Assembly: GCF_904849725.1 (NCBI RefSeq) | Contig: NC_058519.1 | Span: 537,424,316-537,488,315 of the forward strand | DNA length: 64,000 nt | Direction: 5' to 3' | DNA from: Hordeum vulgare subsp. vulgare | Lineage: Eukaryota > Streptophyta > Magnoliopsida > Poales > Poaceae | Shown here: positions 37,261-48,773 of the stretch, piece by piece | Numbering within the stretch: position 1 is the first letter of the stretch | Layout of the letters: the number at the start of each line of letters is the position of its first letter | Notes under the pieces: model-generated | Told to the model about the DNA's origin: nothing | Database searches by the model: none | What the model saw: only the letters and a program-made list of their open reading frames with translations | Position numbers and translations under genes: made by a program

Positions 37261-39803
37261 TCGGATATTTAGGGTTTGGTTTTTCGGGAGATGCTCCACC
37301 GTTGGATGGACCCGTGATGGATGGCTCAGATTGCGTCAGGTGGGGTGATCCGCGTGGAGGAGGTTCCTCGCGTTTCATTGGTTCGCTCGCTCTTCTTATC
37401 CTCCGTGAGGTCGTCATGTATCTAAAAATTAGACCTAGTCTCTGGAATTTTTCAAATAAATTTTTAAATATGTATACAATTTTTTCACTAGAGTTAGACC
37501 ATATTTTATGGATGAGATCCAATTTGTATGCATTTCCGATCTTTCTAGCTATTTTTAACCATTTTCCGACTGGCAAATATGGATTGTTAGATGGGGTTAA
37601 AATTTTGTGGAGAGCTATGTTTTGGGCACATAGAAGATGTGGAAAAAATTCAACTCATGAGAATATTCCTATCTAGTACTTCCTTCACAAAGCTATTAGA
37701 TGAACCTAAACTTTGGAAATTTGCTGAGAAAGATTTACTAGGCAAATTGTTACGAAAGTTTTCATGAGGCGGCAATGATTTGGGTAGGAAAGAGTGCACA
37801 AAAAATATGAGGGTAATCAAAAAAAATAGAAATAACACTTCCTTCATAAAGTGTTGTTCTGAACAGAATAGGAAAATGAATATTACAGAATTATTTTTGA
37901 ACTATGGAAGAAAGGGTTTTCACATATTTGAGGAATGTATGATCCAAAGTATTTATGAGAATTTTTCGAGAATTTTTGGAATAATAGAATAGTAGGTTGC
38001 TTCACAAACTAGGATGAGGTGGGATAGAATGGACCCACGAGTGACATGTCAACATAGTTAGAACATGTTACGATATTTTTATAATCGTCGTAAAAGTTAT
38101 GACGATCTCATCTTATGCGGTTACGATGTTTTTGACTCAGGTTGTCGTAATTTATATGTAGATTTGATCCCCTCAAATGGTTTACGACGATCTCGGTTGA
38201 AATCGTCATAGATTTATGATGAATTCATCAACGACATCTTAAAAACGTCATGTATGAGCATATTTCTTGTAGTGTCTGTGTCGTCGATCTCCTCGCATCA
38301 CCGGAGTTGCTGCCGCCAGAGACCCGCTGCCGTCGACGTGAGGCTTCGCCCGCAGTCCAATCATTCTACATCAGTCAGGAGGGTCAACAGTGAGTGCACC
38401 TGCACCCCTAGCTGGCTCACCTCTCCCTCCTAGCATCGCCGGCGATCACCGGAAGCTTCTGGCGCTGGTGAAGCTTTTGAACCTGACAAGGGAACCCCTC
38501 TGTCAGTGTCTCTCTCTCCCTCCGAAGCGTTTAGGTGGAAACGTATTCGGCCAGAAGCCATTTTCCTTTCCGGGAAACGTCTTTCCCCTCGGGCGTTTTG
38601 ACTAAATCTCAGTCTAGCCCCTGTTTCTATTAAAACTAATTACAGAATAGTCCCTAAAACTGTTTTGTCTATAACTTTTGATTCTTAACTTATTTTTGAG
38701 TGATTCTTTTTGCAAATTGTTCCTGGTAATGCCTAGTTTATTTTAAGAGTTTTCTAAAAATATTTTAAGACCAGTAGCTAGGAAGTGCCACTTATACCCT
38801 TATTGGATGTATACCGTAGATTCCGACACCGAGATTCCCGACGTCAACTGCACCGAGCTTGATCCCGACTACGTGGAACTAGGCAAGCATGTTTGTTACT
38901 CTTGGTGTGTTGTTTGCTAACTTAACTCATATTTAATACTCATCACCTTGCATATTTCATACCTACTATACATATTCAACCATGATAAAAAAATATGAGG
39001 ATGGCAAGTGGTAGTTATGAAAGGGTGTGGAATAGCCTAGTCACGCGGAACGTGATAGGTTATGGCCTTGTCATGGCATGAGCACAATGGTGCTGGTATA
39101 AAATTGTTAAACTCCAGTGTCGACCTAGATCGAGTCTTGTCCGTGTCATACTTCTTATCGTGCTACCATAGTTCCCTGGATAATGGGTTCGGTATAGTCA
39201 GTTGTAGACCTATTATCAGTCACGCACCATTAGAGGGGCCGGTATGAAGGTATCCATGGCCCTGGACTAAATCCAGTCATCCGGTCAGGGGGCATGGATG
39301 TTTTCGGTCTGGGACCGGAAGGGAGGGCACTCCCCGTGAGCGCGCGGTATAAATAATTTTGATCCCATGCTAGTCGAGGTTGGAGCCTCCCCGTCTTATG
39401 GTTTTACCTTGGCAGCGTATTCTGGATGAATTCGGGCTTCACGGAGGTAAAATGGGTGTGTGCTAATTCTGAGTGTCCACTTCTAAAATGTCGTACGCGG
39501 GATTAGTCATATCGACTATTGAAAACCGTGGGATATGGGTAAAGAGTACACCCTCTACAGAGTTAAAACTATTCGAGTAGCCGTGTCCCCGGTCAAGGAC
39601 ATTGTTTGACGAGTCAAGCGTAGGTCCTAGAGTCGGTCTTTGGAGTATTAGTGGTATTAAAAATAATAGATGTGGTGAACCAAATGAAGACGTGGGACAT
39701 TATCATATCATGATTATTACTCTAGACTAACCCTTGTGATTATGTTGTTGGATATCCCTAGGACGGTTCAACCTCCTGGATATCCAATATGTATTCCCTT
39801 ATT

Positions 39804-40165
39804 CTTATAAGCCCTTTATGTGGTGTCGCTAAGACGACCGACTGTGGCATGTTTTATTATCTCTTATAAGCCCTTTATGTGGTGTCGGTAAGATGCCCGA
39901 CTGTGGCATGTTTTATTATCTCTTATAAGCCCTTTATGTGGCGCCGCTGAGACGCCCGACTGTGACATGTTTTATTATTTCTTATAAGCCATTTATGTGG
40001 TGTCGCTGAGACGCCCGACTGTGGCACGTTATTTTATTTTATCCATGCCCTTACTGTGGTGTCGCAGAGACGCCCGTTCGAGGCTTATTATTTATTTCAA
40101 TTATGTTATGTCGTGTGTGTGGTGTCGCTCTGACGCCCGACGATGGTTTATTTTATTTTTCTGTT
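39804..40165 (+). repeat. 59-bp tandem repeat in LTR B
   Basis: The unit begins CTTATAAGCCCTTTATGTGG and continues with GTGTCGCTAAGACG and TGTTTTATTAT. Starts at 39804, 39863, 39922 and 39981 give a constant 59-base period. Further, more diverged copies run to about 40165. Confidence 0.85.
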
Positions 40166-40472
40166 ACGGATAACCCTGGAGGACTACCGCCTGATTTATC
40201 CACTAACTTATTTACTTTCTGCACATATATTGTGGATACAACTTGACTCTAACCATGCATAATAAAATCAAGTGCATGCATCTCATCTTTTGTGCAAACT
40301 GTTTGCGAGTACTTCTCAGAGTACTCACTCGCTTGTTCTTGTGGCCAGATATGGATGAAGGAGACCTCATGGATGAAGAGTTCGATAGCGAGTCTGCTGT
40401 CTAGAGGAGTCCCAGTCAGTCTTGCGATCCTGGAGTCTGTCGCTGTTTTATTCCACCGCTTCCGCCACCTTG

Positions 40473-40478
40473 AATAAA
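40473..40478 (+). promoter_or_regulatory. Candidate poly(A) signal in LTR B
   Basis: AATAAA lies about 310 bases before the LTR end, a usual place for the R-region signal. Confidence 0.4.
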
Positions 40479-40943
40479 TCGTTGAGCTTCACTCTGAGGC
40501 TTAAAGCGTAGTAGTACTTCTCATGTCACATTACTCTGATGTGACATGCCCCCTTTATTTTATTTTTGCGAGCAGTAGAGTCACCCTAAGACCACTGTAA
40601 CATTTCCATCTATCCTAAGACTTCGATATGTTGTAAAAATTTGTAGAGCGACCCTCGCTCTACTTGTATAATATTAAGTATTACTGGTTTTCTGTATCAA
40701 GTTGAGTATGTCAGTGGGAAATATTCTCTTCACTAAGGACGCACATGGTTGATTTCCAATTAAATCAATTATTTGGAAACCGGTCGTGACAGTAGGTCCT
40801 ATGAGAGAGGAGTAGGTCCTAGGTATTTTTATTGGCCGTGCACATTTGACCCAAGTAGTTGTTGGTTTCCTCTTGATATCTAAATGTTTATTTTTTGTGA
40901 CAAATGATGTGTTTCATTGGTTCGAAATGAAGAATTAAGAGTA

Positions 40944-41158
40944 CTACCTCCGTTCCGGTTTATAAGTCATTCGCGTAGTTCTAGGTCGACAATTTAACTA
41001 TCTAAATATGTATCATATGTGATAAAAAATACATATTTAGAAACTACATCCGTGTAGAAATGTAGTGATATACTTTTCATGACATATAACACATATTTAA
41101 TTCCTCAAATCGGTGACCTAGAACTACGCGAATGACTTATACACCGGGACGGAGGGAG
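40944..41158. mobile_element. Stowaway-type MITE (215 bp)
   Basis: It starts CTACCTCCGTTCCGG and ends CCGGGACGGAGGGAG, with long inverted repeats (CATTCGCGTAGTTCTAGGTC against GACCTAGAACTACGCGAATG) and TA on both sides (40942-40943 and 41159-41160). Confidence 0.88.
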
Positions 41159-41174
41159 TATACAAATAGATAAC

Positions 41175-41250
41175 AGGGTGTCCACCTTGTTGGCTAGGAT
41201 AACACTGAACTACCAAGTCCACCCCGGGTTCGAGTCATGAATTTACCCGT
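41175..41250 (+). repeat. Possible tRNA-derived SINE fragment
   Basis: TTGGCTAGGATAACA resembles an A box and CCCGGGTTCGAGTCATG a B box, at tRNA-like spacing. Ends and target duplications are not clear. Confidence 0.3.
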
Positions 41251-41329
41251 GATGCTTAGAGTTCCTTTTATAAAAATATGCATTCAATGGTTAATCATGG
41301 ATGTCTTTTATTTACTTCTTGCTATATAA

Positions 41330-42743
41330 GAGCATCTACAACCTAACCTCGTATACCCATCTTGTACGCCCGAGCCCGAGCAGGCCGTTCGGTCGATGAC
41401 AAGCCATCAAATGCAGCTCAACTGAACCACTTAAACCCACTTCAAACGTCCCTGCTAAGTGGCATCCCTCATATCCAGTCCAAATCTAGGGCGGATATGA
41501 GGCAGCCTGGTAATGCCCACGCGTGTCCGCCACTTCCATATGACAGGCCCGACCCACCATCGACTCCACCTTGTCCCACAAAAACCCCACCCCGGACGCC
41601 TCGCTCTGAACCCTAGCTCATTCTCTCTCGCTCCGTACTCTCCACTTCCTCTACGCTTCCGATCCCGTCCACACCAATGTCGAGCTCCAACAGTCGTCCC
41701 GGCTCCGACGAGTCCGACGCCTACTACAACGAGGAGCTAGCCCTCCGCATTGCCTTGGAGCGGTCCAAGGTGGACACAGGTGGCGGCTCCGGATCTGGAG
41801 CGTCCCCGTAGCTCCCGCATCGCTGCAGCACGGACGCCAGAGCTGGACCCTCCCGGCGCACGCGCGGCTCCGGCAGGACGGCGCAGTCCACATCGGTCGT
41901 GCACCATTTCCTTCCCCTTTTGGTCGCTCCTTCATGCGGACAATGGTAGGTTCTAGTGACCGCACCGAAGGCCCCCACGCGCACTCGAGAATCATAGTCG
42001 CATTTGCCCGCCGCGAGAGGCAGCGGGCAAGGGAGAGGGATGTCGGGGAGCAGTCTGCACACCGTTGCCGCAAGGATGCTGACAAAGCCCGACGAGGACG
42101 AATGCCTCCTCGCATGGGTGTACCATTGGTCCCTCACGACGGCGGAGACGGGCGCTCGTCGCCTCCAACGAAAGAATGCCAAGGCGCTCCGACTTGCTAT
42201 TGAGCAGCCGAAGCGCGAGGCGAAGGAGGCAGCAATGGAGGCGGCTCGGGAGAAGGATAGGGCGGTCTGTCGGGTGAAGGGGCTCGTCGTCCTCTCCGAC
42301 TCCGACGACGAAGACAGCGACAGCTGCAGCTCCTCCTCCTTCGACCAAGACCCTTCCCTAGCCGCGAACGGCTACAACTACGCCGGTGATCGAAAGGGCA
42401 AAGGCCTGACAAGGAAGTGGTGGTCTCGCACCCCCACCCCATTGTTTATATCGTTTCTAGTTGTAGAGATATAAGAACTATGTTGAGTGATCTTAAGATG
42501 ATATTTTGGGTGATGTTTGATGTCTCTTTGTAGCTGATTTTATGTTTGTTTGCATCCGATTTTATTACGAGTGTCTAATCACATAGAATAGCTCAGCATT
42601 GCATGTGTACTATAGATATAGGATGGCCGATATAAAATACACGGATGTGAAAAGGCAAATATGAGGTGTGCGTGATCAATGCCCGCGAACGCGTCCGCGG
42701 GTGTTTGAGGGACCGAATTAGCTCATCGCGTTTGCGGATGCTC
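41330..42743. mobile_element. PIF/Harbinger-type element (1.4 kb) with TAA duplications
   Basis: The left end GAGCATCTACAACC and the inverted right end (GAGCATCCGCAAAC on the other strand) share the tip. TAA lies on both sides (41327-41329 and 42744-42746), as expected for PIF/Harbinger. No transposase is seen. It carries a GC-rich broken ORF of its own (next entry). Confidence 0.75.
41677..42474 (+). pseudogene. Broken ORF inside the Harbinger-type element
   Basis: The first part (ATG 41677, TAG 41809-41811) reads MSSSNSRPGSDESDAYYNEE and LALRIALERSKVDTGGG. A later frame (42004-42474) reads EDECLLAWVYHWSLTTAE, a Lys/Arg/Ala-rich likely coiled coil (REAKEAAMEAAREKDRAV), VVLSDSDDEDSDSCSSSSF and AGDRKGKG. 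I remember similar acidic and coiled-coil ORFs from other Triticeae repeats. It is neither a known transposase nor a clear host domain. Frame changes between the parts make it a pseudogene. Confidence 0.5.
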
Positions 42744-42746
42744 TAA

Positions 42747-43691
42747 CTGTATTTATTTTGGTCAAACTAACAAATTAGAAACGGAATAGTAGCATACTCT
42801 ACATCACGCTACACCTTAATATGCACATGATCGATTTATACTCAAAGCCACACGCCTTTATCCCTGAGTGCACTCAAGTGGAGTGCATGCTGTACTTTGT
42901 TCACGCATGCCGCTTTTGCAGTTTTGGGGTGTTTGCATATTTTTGGAAAGGTGCATATTAAAGCTTCAAATATTCCATATACATGTTCAACAAGTTTTCT
43001 TCAACAAAAACGTGACTCTCCACCATTATCATGTCAGGAGATGGAAACACCACGTCTTTGAATAATTATAAGTCGTGCGGACTCACGCCACGCCCCCATA
43101 AGTCCAGTTTCTTGCTGAATTGTTAAATCCCGGTAGTACTTATGATTTGATTGGAGCCGTTGTACCGAACCATGATGCAAACCCTCACTCACCGGCCCCT
43201 TTCACACTCGATGAAGCTTAGCGGGAGCCCGATCGGCAACGCTGACAGGCAAGGCAAGGCAAGACGGCGGCACTTAACTCCGGCCGGTTGGCGTTGGAGG
43301 TCCTGCCGTCCAACAATACTACGTCCAATCAGTCACTCAGTCAGTCCCTCTGTCATCATCTTCGCACGCACGGCCGAACGTGACAGGCTCTACGACGCGC
43401 GCTGGAGTGGCAGCCAGCAACGGGGCATGGACATGGTGATACGTACTGGAGTGGGCAGGAGGTGTTTGTTTCGGGCGCGTGGTCGCGGTCAGGGACGTTG
43501 GCTGTTGGCCCCTCACATCATTTACACCCGCACAACCCAAATTCTATTAAAAGTTCGGGCTGATCGACATCTCTTATATCTAATCTAAATATAAAATTAT
43601 AAAAAATAGTTCAAACGTGTCACTTACATTGAACCGACATTGGGGTTCCACAAGAAAACCCTTGGAGACCCGATAGTCCATGTATGGCATC
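42747..43691. other. Intergenic stretch, no gene recognised
   Basis: Low-copy-looking DNA of mixed composition. A purine/GC-rich part at 43150-43560 has short ORFs without recognisable content. Confidence 0.4.
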
Positions 43692-43699
43692 GCTCCAGC

Positions 43700-44952
43700 C
43701 AGGGGTGGAGCCAGGATTTAGACTTGAGGGGGGCAAAGAACAATATGATTGTGTAAAATTAGAGCATCAAAATGTATCAAGTCAGAGTTATTGTTTGTGT
43801 CTTTGTTTGTGTCATCCCCTTTGTTCTTGTGTCATACCAACATTTTATAATTAGGATGTGCATATATTTTTTTATCTCGGCCGTTTTTCTGTTTAGTTGA
43901 ATTTGCATCCAGCCATACTCATCTCGCCTCTATGCGTTGGCATCTATCACATATTAATCACAGAGTCTAAAGTTGCTCTTAGATTGAAATTTCAAGAATG
44001 AATTACATGCTAACTAATGTGCAAATTTAACTGAATGAGATTTAAGAAAAATATTGACAACTCAAAATTAGTAGAAGCAAATTAAAAAGATACACACCCC
44101 ATTAGTGAATTAATCTATGGGCTGTACAGCTCATATGAAGAAAACTGAACCAGTAGATTGTAATCAATACAGAAATGAACTAGCTACTAGTTATAATCTG
44201 TGTATCGACATACGTACCTTCAGATTGCCGATCAAGTAGACGCAATGGTGAACTCGTGGACACAAAACCTATGGAGAAGCAATCGAGATAGAGCAGCCAT
44301 GACTAGCTAGCTAACACCATACCACTAGAACCCAAGTAGTCGGCAGTGTGCTTGTCTCCTCAGCCCGGCGACTAGCGTAGACTCAATGGACGATGGACGA
44401 TGGTGACGACCAATCATACGCGAATGAAGCACAAAATCACCACGTCGATTAACTGATCCATCTGAGACGACATGCGGCGCCGCTAGCCGCTAGGTCATGG
44501 GGCAAAGAGATGGAAAATATGCGGACTCACGATGGCCTAATCATGGGCTCGTTTTTGTTTTTGTTTTTTTGAAGTAAATCATGGGCTCATTTAATTGGGC
44601 TTTGTTGCATGCGCAGAAGCGTGAAACTGCATGAATTGGACTAGGCCTAAAATATGAACTACTCCCTTCGTTCCTAAATATAAGTCTTTGTAGAGATTTC
44701 ACTAGTGAACTATATACGGATGTATATAGACATACTTTATAATGTACATTCAATCATTTTGCTCCGTATGTAGACATCTAGTGAAATCGCTTAAAAGACT
44801 TATATTTAGGAACGGAGGGAGTAATAACGAATTATTTACTGCCATTAGTATTTAAATCTTAGTATTACAGGACGTGATCTGTTGAGGGGGGCGAATCATT
44901 AGGGGGGGTCTAGCCCCTGCTCGCCCCCCCCCCCCCCCCGTCTCCGCCCCTG
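43700..44952. mobile_element. Non-autonomous hAT transposon (1.25 kb)
   Basis: The ends are CAGGGGTGGAGCC and, inverted, CAGGGGCGGAGAC. An exact 8-bp duplication GCTCCAGC flanks them (43692-43699 and 44953-44960), diagnostic of hAT. No transposase is readable. A poly-C run of about 18 lies just inside the right end, and a Stowaway MITE is nested at 44662-44821. Confidence 0.9.
44662..44821. mobile_element. Stowaway MITE (160 bp) nested in the hAT
   Basis: It starts CTCCCTTCGTTCC and ends GGAACGGAGGGAG, with TA on both sides. Its length and internal TATATAGACATA sequence match the MITE at 57485-57644, so both belong to one family. Confidence 0.9.
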
Positions 44953-44960
44953 GCTCCAGC

Positions 44961-45480
44961 TTGCCGTCCGAGGGTCAAAGTCCAGCTAATTTAAATCAAA
45001 GGGCGCGCTTGGCCCTAGCCACATCCACCTACTCCTTCTCTGTGACGTCCTGTTCCGCCTCACTTTTCAAAAGTCTGCAAGTGGTCGTCCGACTCCGCAA
45101 TCAAGTAGTTGATAGGTTCAATTTATATGATAGTTTTACCGCGTATTTTGTGCCTACATAGTAGGCTTTGTGAAATTTTATCGCGTTCGCGCATTTTTTT
45201 TTTGGTTGATAATCCCACAGGTAATCTTTTTTGAATCACTTATCATCTAATGAAAAAATCCCTAGAAATGATAGTGGGATCACGCATTTAAAGTGATAAT
45301 CACTTTTCATAAAAGGAACGAGCAAGAAGGCCAAAGGAACGGGCGTCGTTGTGCTTCCGGAGAGAAAGACAATGTTACGTACGACCGCGAGCGTCCGTAT
45401 GAGCGGTGGCATGATGCACCGTCGCCACCGCCAGATCAACTATCTCCATCCTGTCGAATCGGATCATGGATTAGACGTTC
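44961..45480. other. Intergenic stretch, no gene recognised
   Basis: Mixed composition with short ORFs only. It continues the target sequence of the hAT insertion. Confidence 0.35.
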
Positions 45481-46202
45481 ATAGACACCAAAAACTCATC
45501 CGGAAGGCAACACCTAGCCCCCGAAGCTCATTCGGAGGAGGGATCAATCAAGAGAAGAAGGAGATTCTTCTCACCGCGGAGAGAAGGACAACATCATCAC
45601 AACCGTCATCATCACCATCATCCACTCCACCGTCATCATTCACATACTTATCATCTGCAACATCAAGAATCCTAGTGGACCCTTTGGTGTATCATTTGAA
45701 TCATTCATCCATGTATGTCATTACATCCATGGGCTAACCCTTAATTATCATGAGTTGTAACCCTCAGGGGGAGACTATGATAGTGGCGTGCGTGGCACGA
45801 AGTCTACTACGAGTAGAACGTGTACTGTAGCCGGCTCCGCACATCATAATCGTCAACAGTGGCTCGAGTATCCGTTCCACACTATGTTTACGCATAGGTG
45901 TGCTAGAAACATACCAATGGGGATTTCGGACTCCGTGAGAACATCTTTTTATTTGGTTGTTTCACCAGTCACTACAATCCTTGTTCTTTATTTACTTTTA
46001 TGTTATTAAGTTACAAGTCATTACACTACTCTATTATCATTTATATCTCCTCCCACTCTTCTTTAAGTCTACAATTATTTGCAGGCATAAAAATATATAA
46101 CTCTTTAGAAGAGGCAAAAGTCTGATTCATATGCTCCCTGTGGGATCGATACCCTTACTTCGAAAAGACTACAACTAAACCCTATGCACTTGCAAGTTAT
46201 CA
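45480..46202 (+). repeat. Probable LTR fragment of a decayed Athila-type element
   Basis: The right end CACTTGCAAGTTATCA has the form of Triticeae Athila LTR ends and is followed after a few bases by a primer-binding site. The ATCATCACAACCGTCATCATC segment at about 45590 resembles the leader of such LTRs. The left limit cannot be set. Confidence 0.4.
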
Positions 46203-46211
46203 AGCTTTTCA

Positions 46212-46230
46212 TGGTGCCGTTGTCGGGGGA
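46212..46230 (+). promoter_or_regulatory. Primer-binding site, tRNA-Asp type
   Basis: TGGTGCCGTTGTCGGGGGA lies ten bases after the LTR end. It is a two- or three-mismatch form of the site that I recall from Athila-type elements. Confidence 0.6.
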
Positions 46231-46307
46231 GTTGAGTGCTATTGTGCCTTGCCTTAAGTTTTGAATTATTCTATGTTCTAGCGGTTTTTGCACATAAAGA
46301 GCAGCCA

Positions 46308-47095
46308 TGGTCCTTCAAGAACAAGTTTTTCAGGTAGGAGTGGAATTGGTGGCAGAACCGTCTCGAGGAGAGAATGTTATATCAGTTGGTTCTAACCTAC
46401 TTGGCAAAACATATGAGATCAAGCCTCGGTTGATTTCTATGGTGAAAGAAAATATATTATGATGTTATGCAACTGAAGGCCCGTATACACATATTAAAGA
46501 TTTTGACCAAGCATGTGGAACATTTCAGTTGCGGGACTTGACTTATGAAGAAATAAAGGCAAAAATATTTCCTTATTCTTTTGATGGAGGGGCTTCCAAA
46601 TGGCTAGAACGCCAGCCTGTGAACATCTTGAGGGACTGGTCATAATTGTTGACTGTGTTCTATGCTTGTTATTATATCAAGGGAAATTATATACAATAAG
46701 AATGAAGATTAGCAGCTTTGGCAACAAGAAGGTAAGAAGTTATTAGATGCATATATAAGGTATCGTGAAATACTCTTCGCATGCCGTGAACACCATAATC
46801 CTGATTACTTAATAGTTAATTTCTTTTATGGTGGGTTGAACTACAAAGTAATTAAACAAGCTTTAGATCTTGCTTCTAAAGGTTGTTTTATGGGAACCGA
46901 GATATCAGAGGTTCCGAGTTTACTTGACATGATGAGGTATAATGCTAAAAGTTGGTACCTTTGTTCAAAGGAAAAGGGTAAGGTTGATCTTGTTTATGGT
47001 TGCATCAAGTCTTTCCTTTGGACTACAAAAGTAAAAGACTTATGTCGTGAGCTAAAGAACTGGCCCCATGTTGCATGTTTTGAAATACTTTTCTA
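46308..47095 (+). pseudogene. Decayed Athila-type gag
   Basis: Pieces of a gag protein are readable in changing frames: YEIKPRLISMVKENI, then GPYTHIKDFDQACGTFQLRD, KIFPYSFDGGASKWLERQPV, a stop after ILRDWS, and later YKVIKQALDLASKGCFMGTE. The order and the WL..LP-like segment fit Athila gag. Several stops and shifts show old decay. Confidence 0.6.
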
Positions 47096-48107
47096 AGTTT
47101 TTGAATTCGCTCGAGGAAAAGTACTTGAAAGTAGAAACACAACAGGGAGTCTAAATCTATCTGCATGATGGAAGCTATAAAGAAGAAGATTACTCCACCT
47201 CAGAGGTGAAAAGAAGCTTATCGTAAGCCAAATAGTAGAAAGCCAAAGGGGACACGTGTCGAGCGAATGATCCTGACAATAGTATTAGGGGTACGAATGA
47301 GGGAGAAGCCTAGCTACGGCATAGGTGTCTCACTCATATTTAGGGAGTTCTAGCCCCTCTCGGAGAGGTAAGGACCCTACGTGTGGTGCTCGGAGGCTTT
47401 ATGTTTTTTTGGGGGTGTGTGATTACAAAGAGTGTTCAACCCTTGTCCAGGAGCTCGGGTGGCTTATATACACTCCTAGTGGTTGCCCTGGGACATCCTT
47501 CAGCGCTATTGACGTATTGTAGAGCCTTCTGGGTGTCTGCTAGGGTCCTCTCCTCATAGGTGAGTGCGAACACCGAGTACCCAACCAGCCTCGAGACGAC
47601 GTCTAGGGTTGTAGGGGTCGTAACAAGGCGGCTCTGCTCCTCCATCTAAATCACAAAAGTTGACAGTTAGATAAACCACATTTATACAAAAACAACTCTA
47701 TAAGATCATAATAAAATTGTGTAAGGCAACTCAGCCTAAGGGAGGCCGCGGTGCGGCAGGGCGAGCGCGGCGACAACACTGCGTGACGTGGCCAAGGCAA
47801 GCACGGCGAGGGGGCATCACCTGAGCCAAGACGGGACGCGAGAGAGAAAAGAGAGAGAAAGTTATGTGAGTGGATGACAGCTGGATCACACAAGTCATGC
47901 ACGGACAGAGATGGATAAAGAGGACACAGAAAACATACGTTTTGTTTTGTGTTCGTCTCCTGTCCAAATCTGAAACCAAAATGGATCTTAACAAACATAA
48001 AATGAATACAAAATGACAAAGGGCCTCTACATTGGAATGAGTTTTTTGTCCACTAGACTCAAACAAACATGGGCGGACAAATTGTGTCGCTGCGTCAGAA
48101 TTGCACT
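47096..48107. other. Repeat-like non-coding stretch
   Basis: No protein domain is readable. The piece 47220-47650 looks like part of an LTR (CTCGGAGAGGTAAGGACCC) but I cannot name it. A purine-rich part lies at 47830-47870. Confidence 0.3.
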
Positions 48108-48110
48108 TCA

Positions 48111-48503
48111 GAGTATCTACAGCCAGACTTAGAAAATATGACCCACGGTCTTGTCCAGTCAGTGATTGGGTGTGTCCGTTTTAAGCCTTTACTTTTTTGT
48201 CCGCGCTACCGTACTTCTTATATTTTTTTCCTCTCATATGACTTACACGCGATTGATGGAGAAGAAGAAAGGAAAAGAAAAAATAAATAAATAAAGAGAA
48301 AATGTGGACCGGGTGAAGTCGCTTCCTATGTGACAGACTGTCCGGACACGTTCATAAACCCACATATCGTCCTTATATTTAAGATGAATATGAGGAATGT
48401 TGGTTAATCCGGATGTTTGAGATAAATATAAAAAATCTAATTAAATTGTATTTTTATGACCGGACATTAACCGAACGGTCTACTCTCGCGTTTGTAGATG
48501 CTT
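48111..48503. mobile_element. Harbinger-type MITE (0.39 kb)
   Basis: The left end GAGTATCTACAGCC and inverted right end AAGCATCTACAAAC are imperfect repeats. Flanks TCA and TAA differ by one base, so the target duplication is not certain. Confidence 0.4.
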
Positions 48504-48773
48504 TAATACCGCGGGGTTGTTTATAACAGTGACGGGGATAAGCTAGCTAGTCAGACGTGAAAGGTACCGTGGTGGTGCACGGACAGGGAAGACGATTGCG
48601 CTATGGTAGCTGTGGCCGTTTTTAATATTTTTTGACAAAAATTAGCTGTAGAAGTTAATATTTAATACACAGCGTAACGCGTATGGCAGTCCATAGCCGT
48701 GCATGCATGTGGTCGACTGTGGGGCAGCACGTAGTACGCGATCGAGCTCTCCTTGAAAAGCTCTTGAGATCGA

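Larger units (their letters stand above)
31287..38274. mobile_element. CACTA transposon (7.0 kb) carrying host exon fragments
   Basis: The left end CACTACAAGGAATATGCT and the inverted right end (CACTACAAGAAATATGCT on the other strand) match over about 26 bases with few differences. TCT flanks both sides (31284-31286 and 38275-38277). Subterminal regions are rich in ACGACG/CGTCGT repeats at 31300-31560 and 38050-38250. No TNP2-type transposase is readable, so it should be non-autonomous. It holds several exon-like host fragments, all on the minus strand, behind a GC-rich block at 36550-37260 that could be the captured 5' end of a gene. Confidence 0.85.
29865..40791 (+). repeat. 3' LTR of chromovirus B (about 3.9 kb), split by a CACTA element
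   Basis: It begins TGTAACACCC (TGTTGTAACACCC if the start is 29862) after AAGGGGGTAGG and ends GGTCGTGACA at 40791. The CACTA at 31287-38274 and its 3-bp duplication are foreign; the remainder is close to 3.94 kb, like the LTR of A. A TATA box lies at 31108, a 59-bp tandem array at 39804-40165 and a poly(A) signal at 40473. GTAGG after 40791 would be the target duplication. Confidence 0.78.

Noticed and set aside
36365..37272. Long ORFs of 160-240 residues on both strands in the CACTA
   Set aside because: Low-complexity Arg/Gly/Pro-rich translations of GC-rich DNA. The segment is better read as a captured gene leader; no protein family is recognisable.
39804..40165. CRISPR-like array
   Set aside because: The repeats are directly adjacent 59-base units without unique spacers, inside a plant LTR.
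44662..44821. Stand-alone regulatory hairpin
   Set aside because: TA duplications and CTCCCT tips show that it is a Stowaway MITE.
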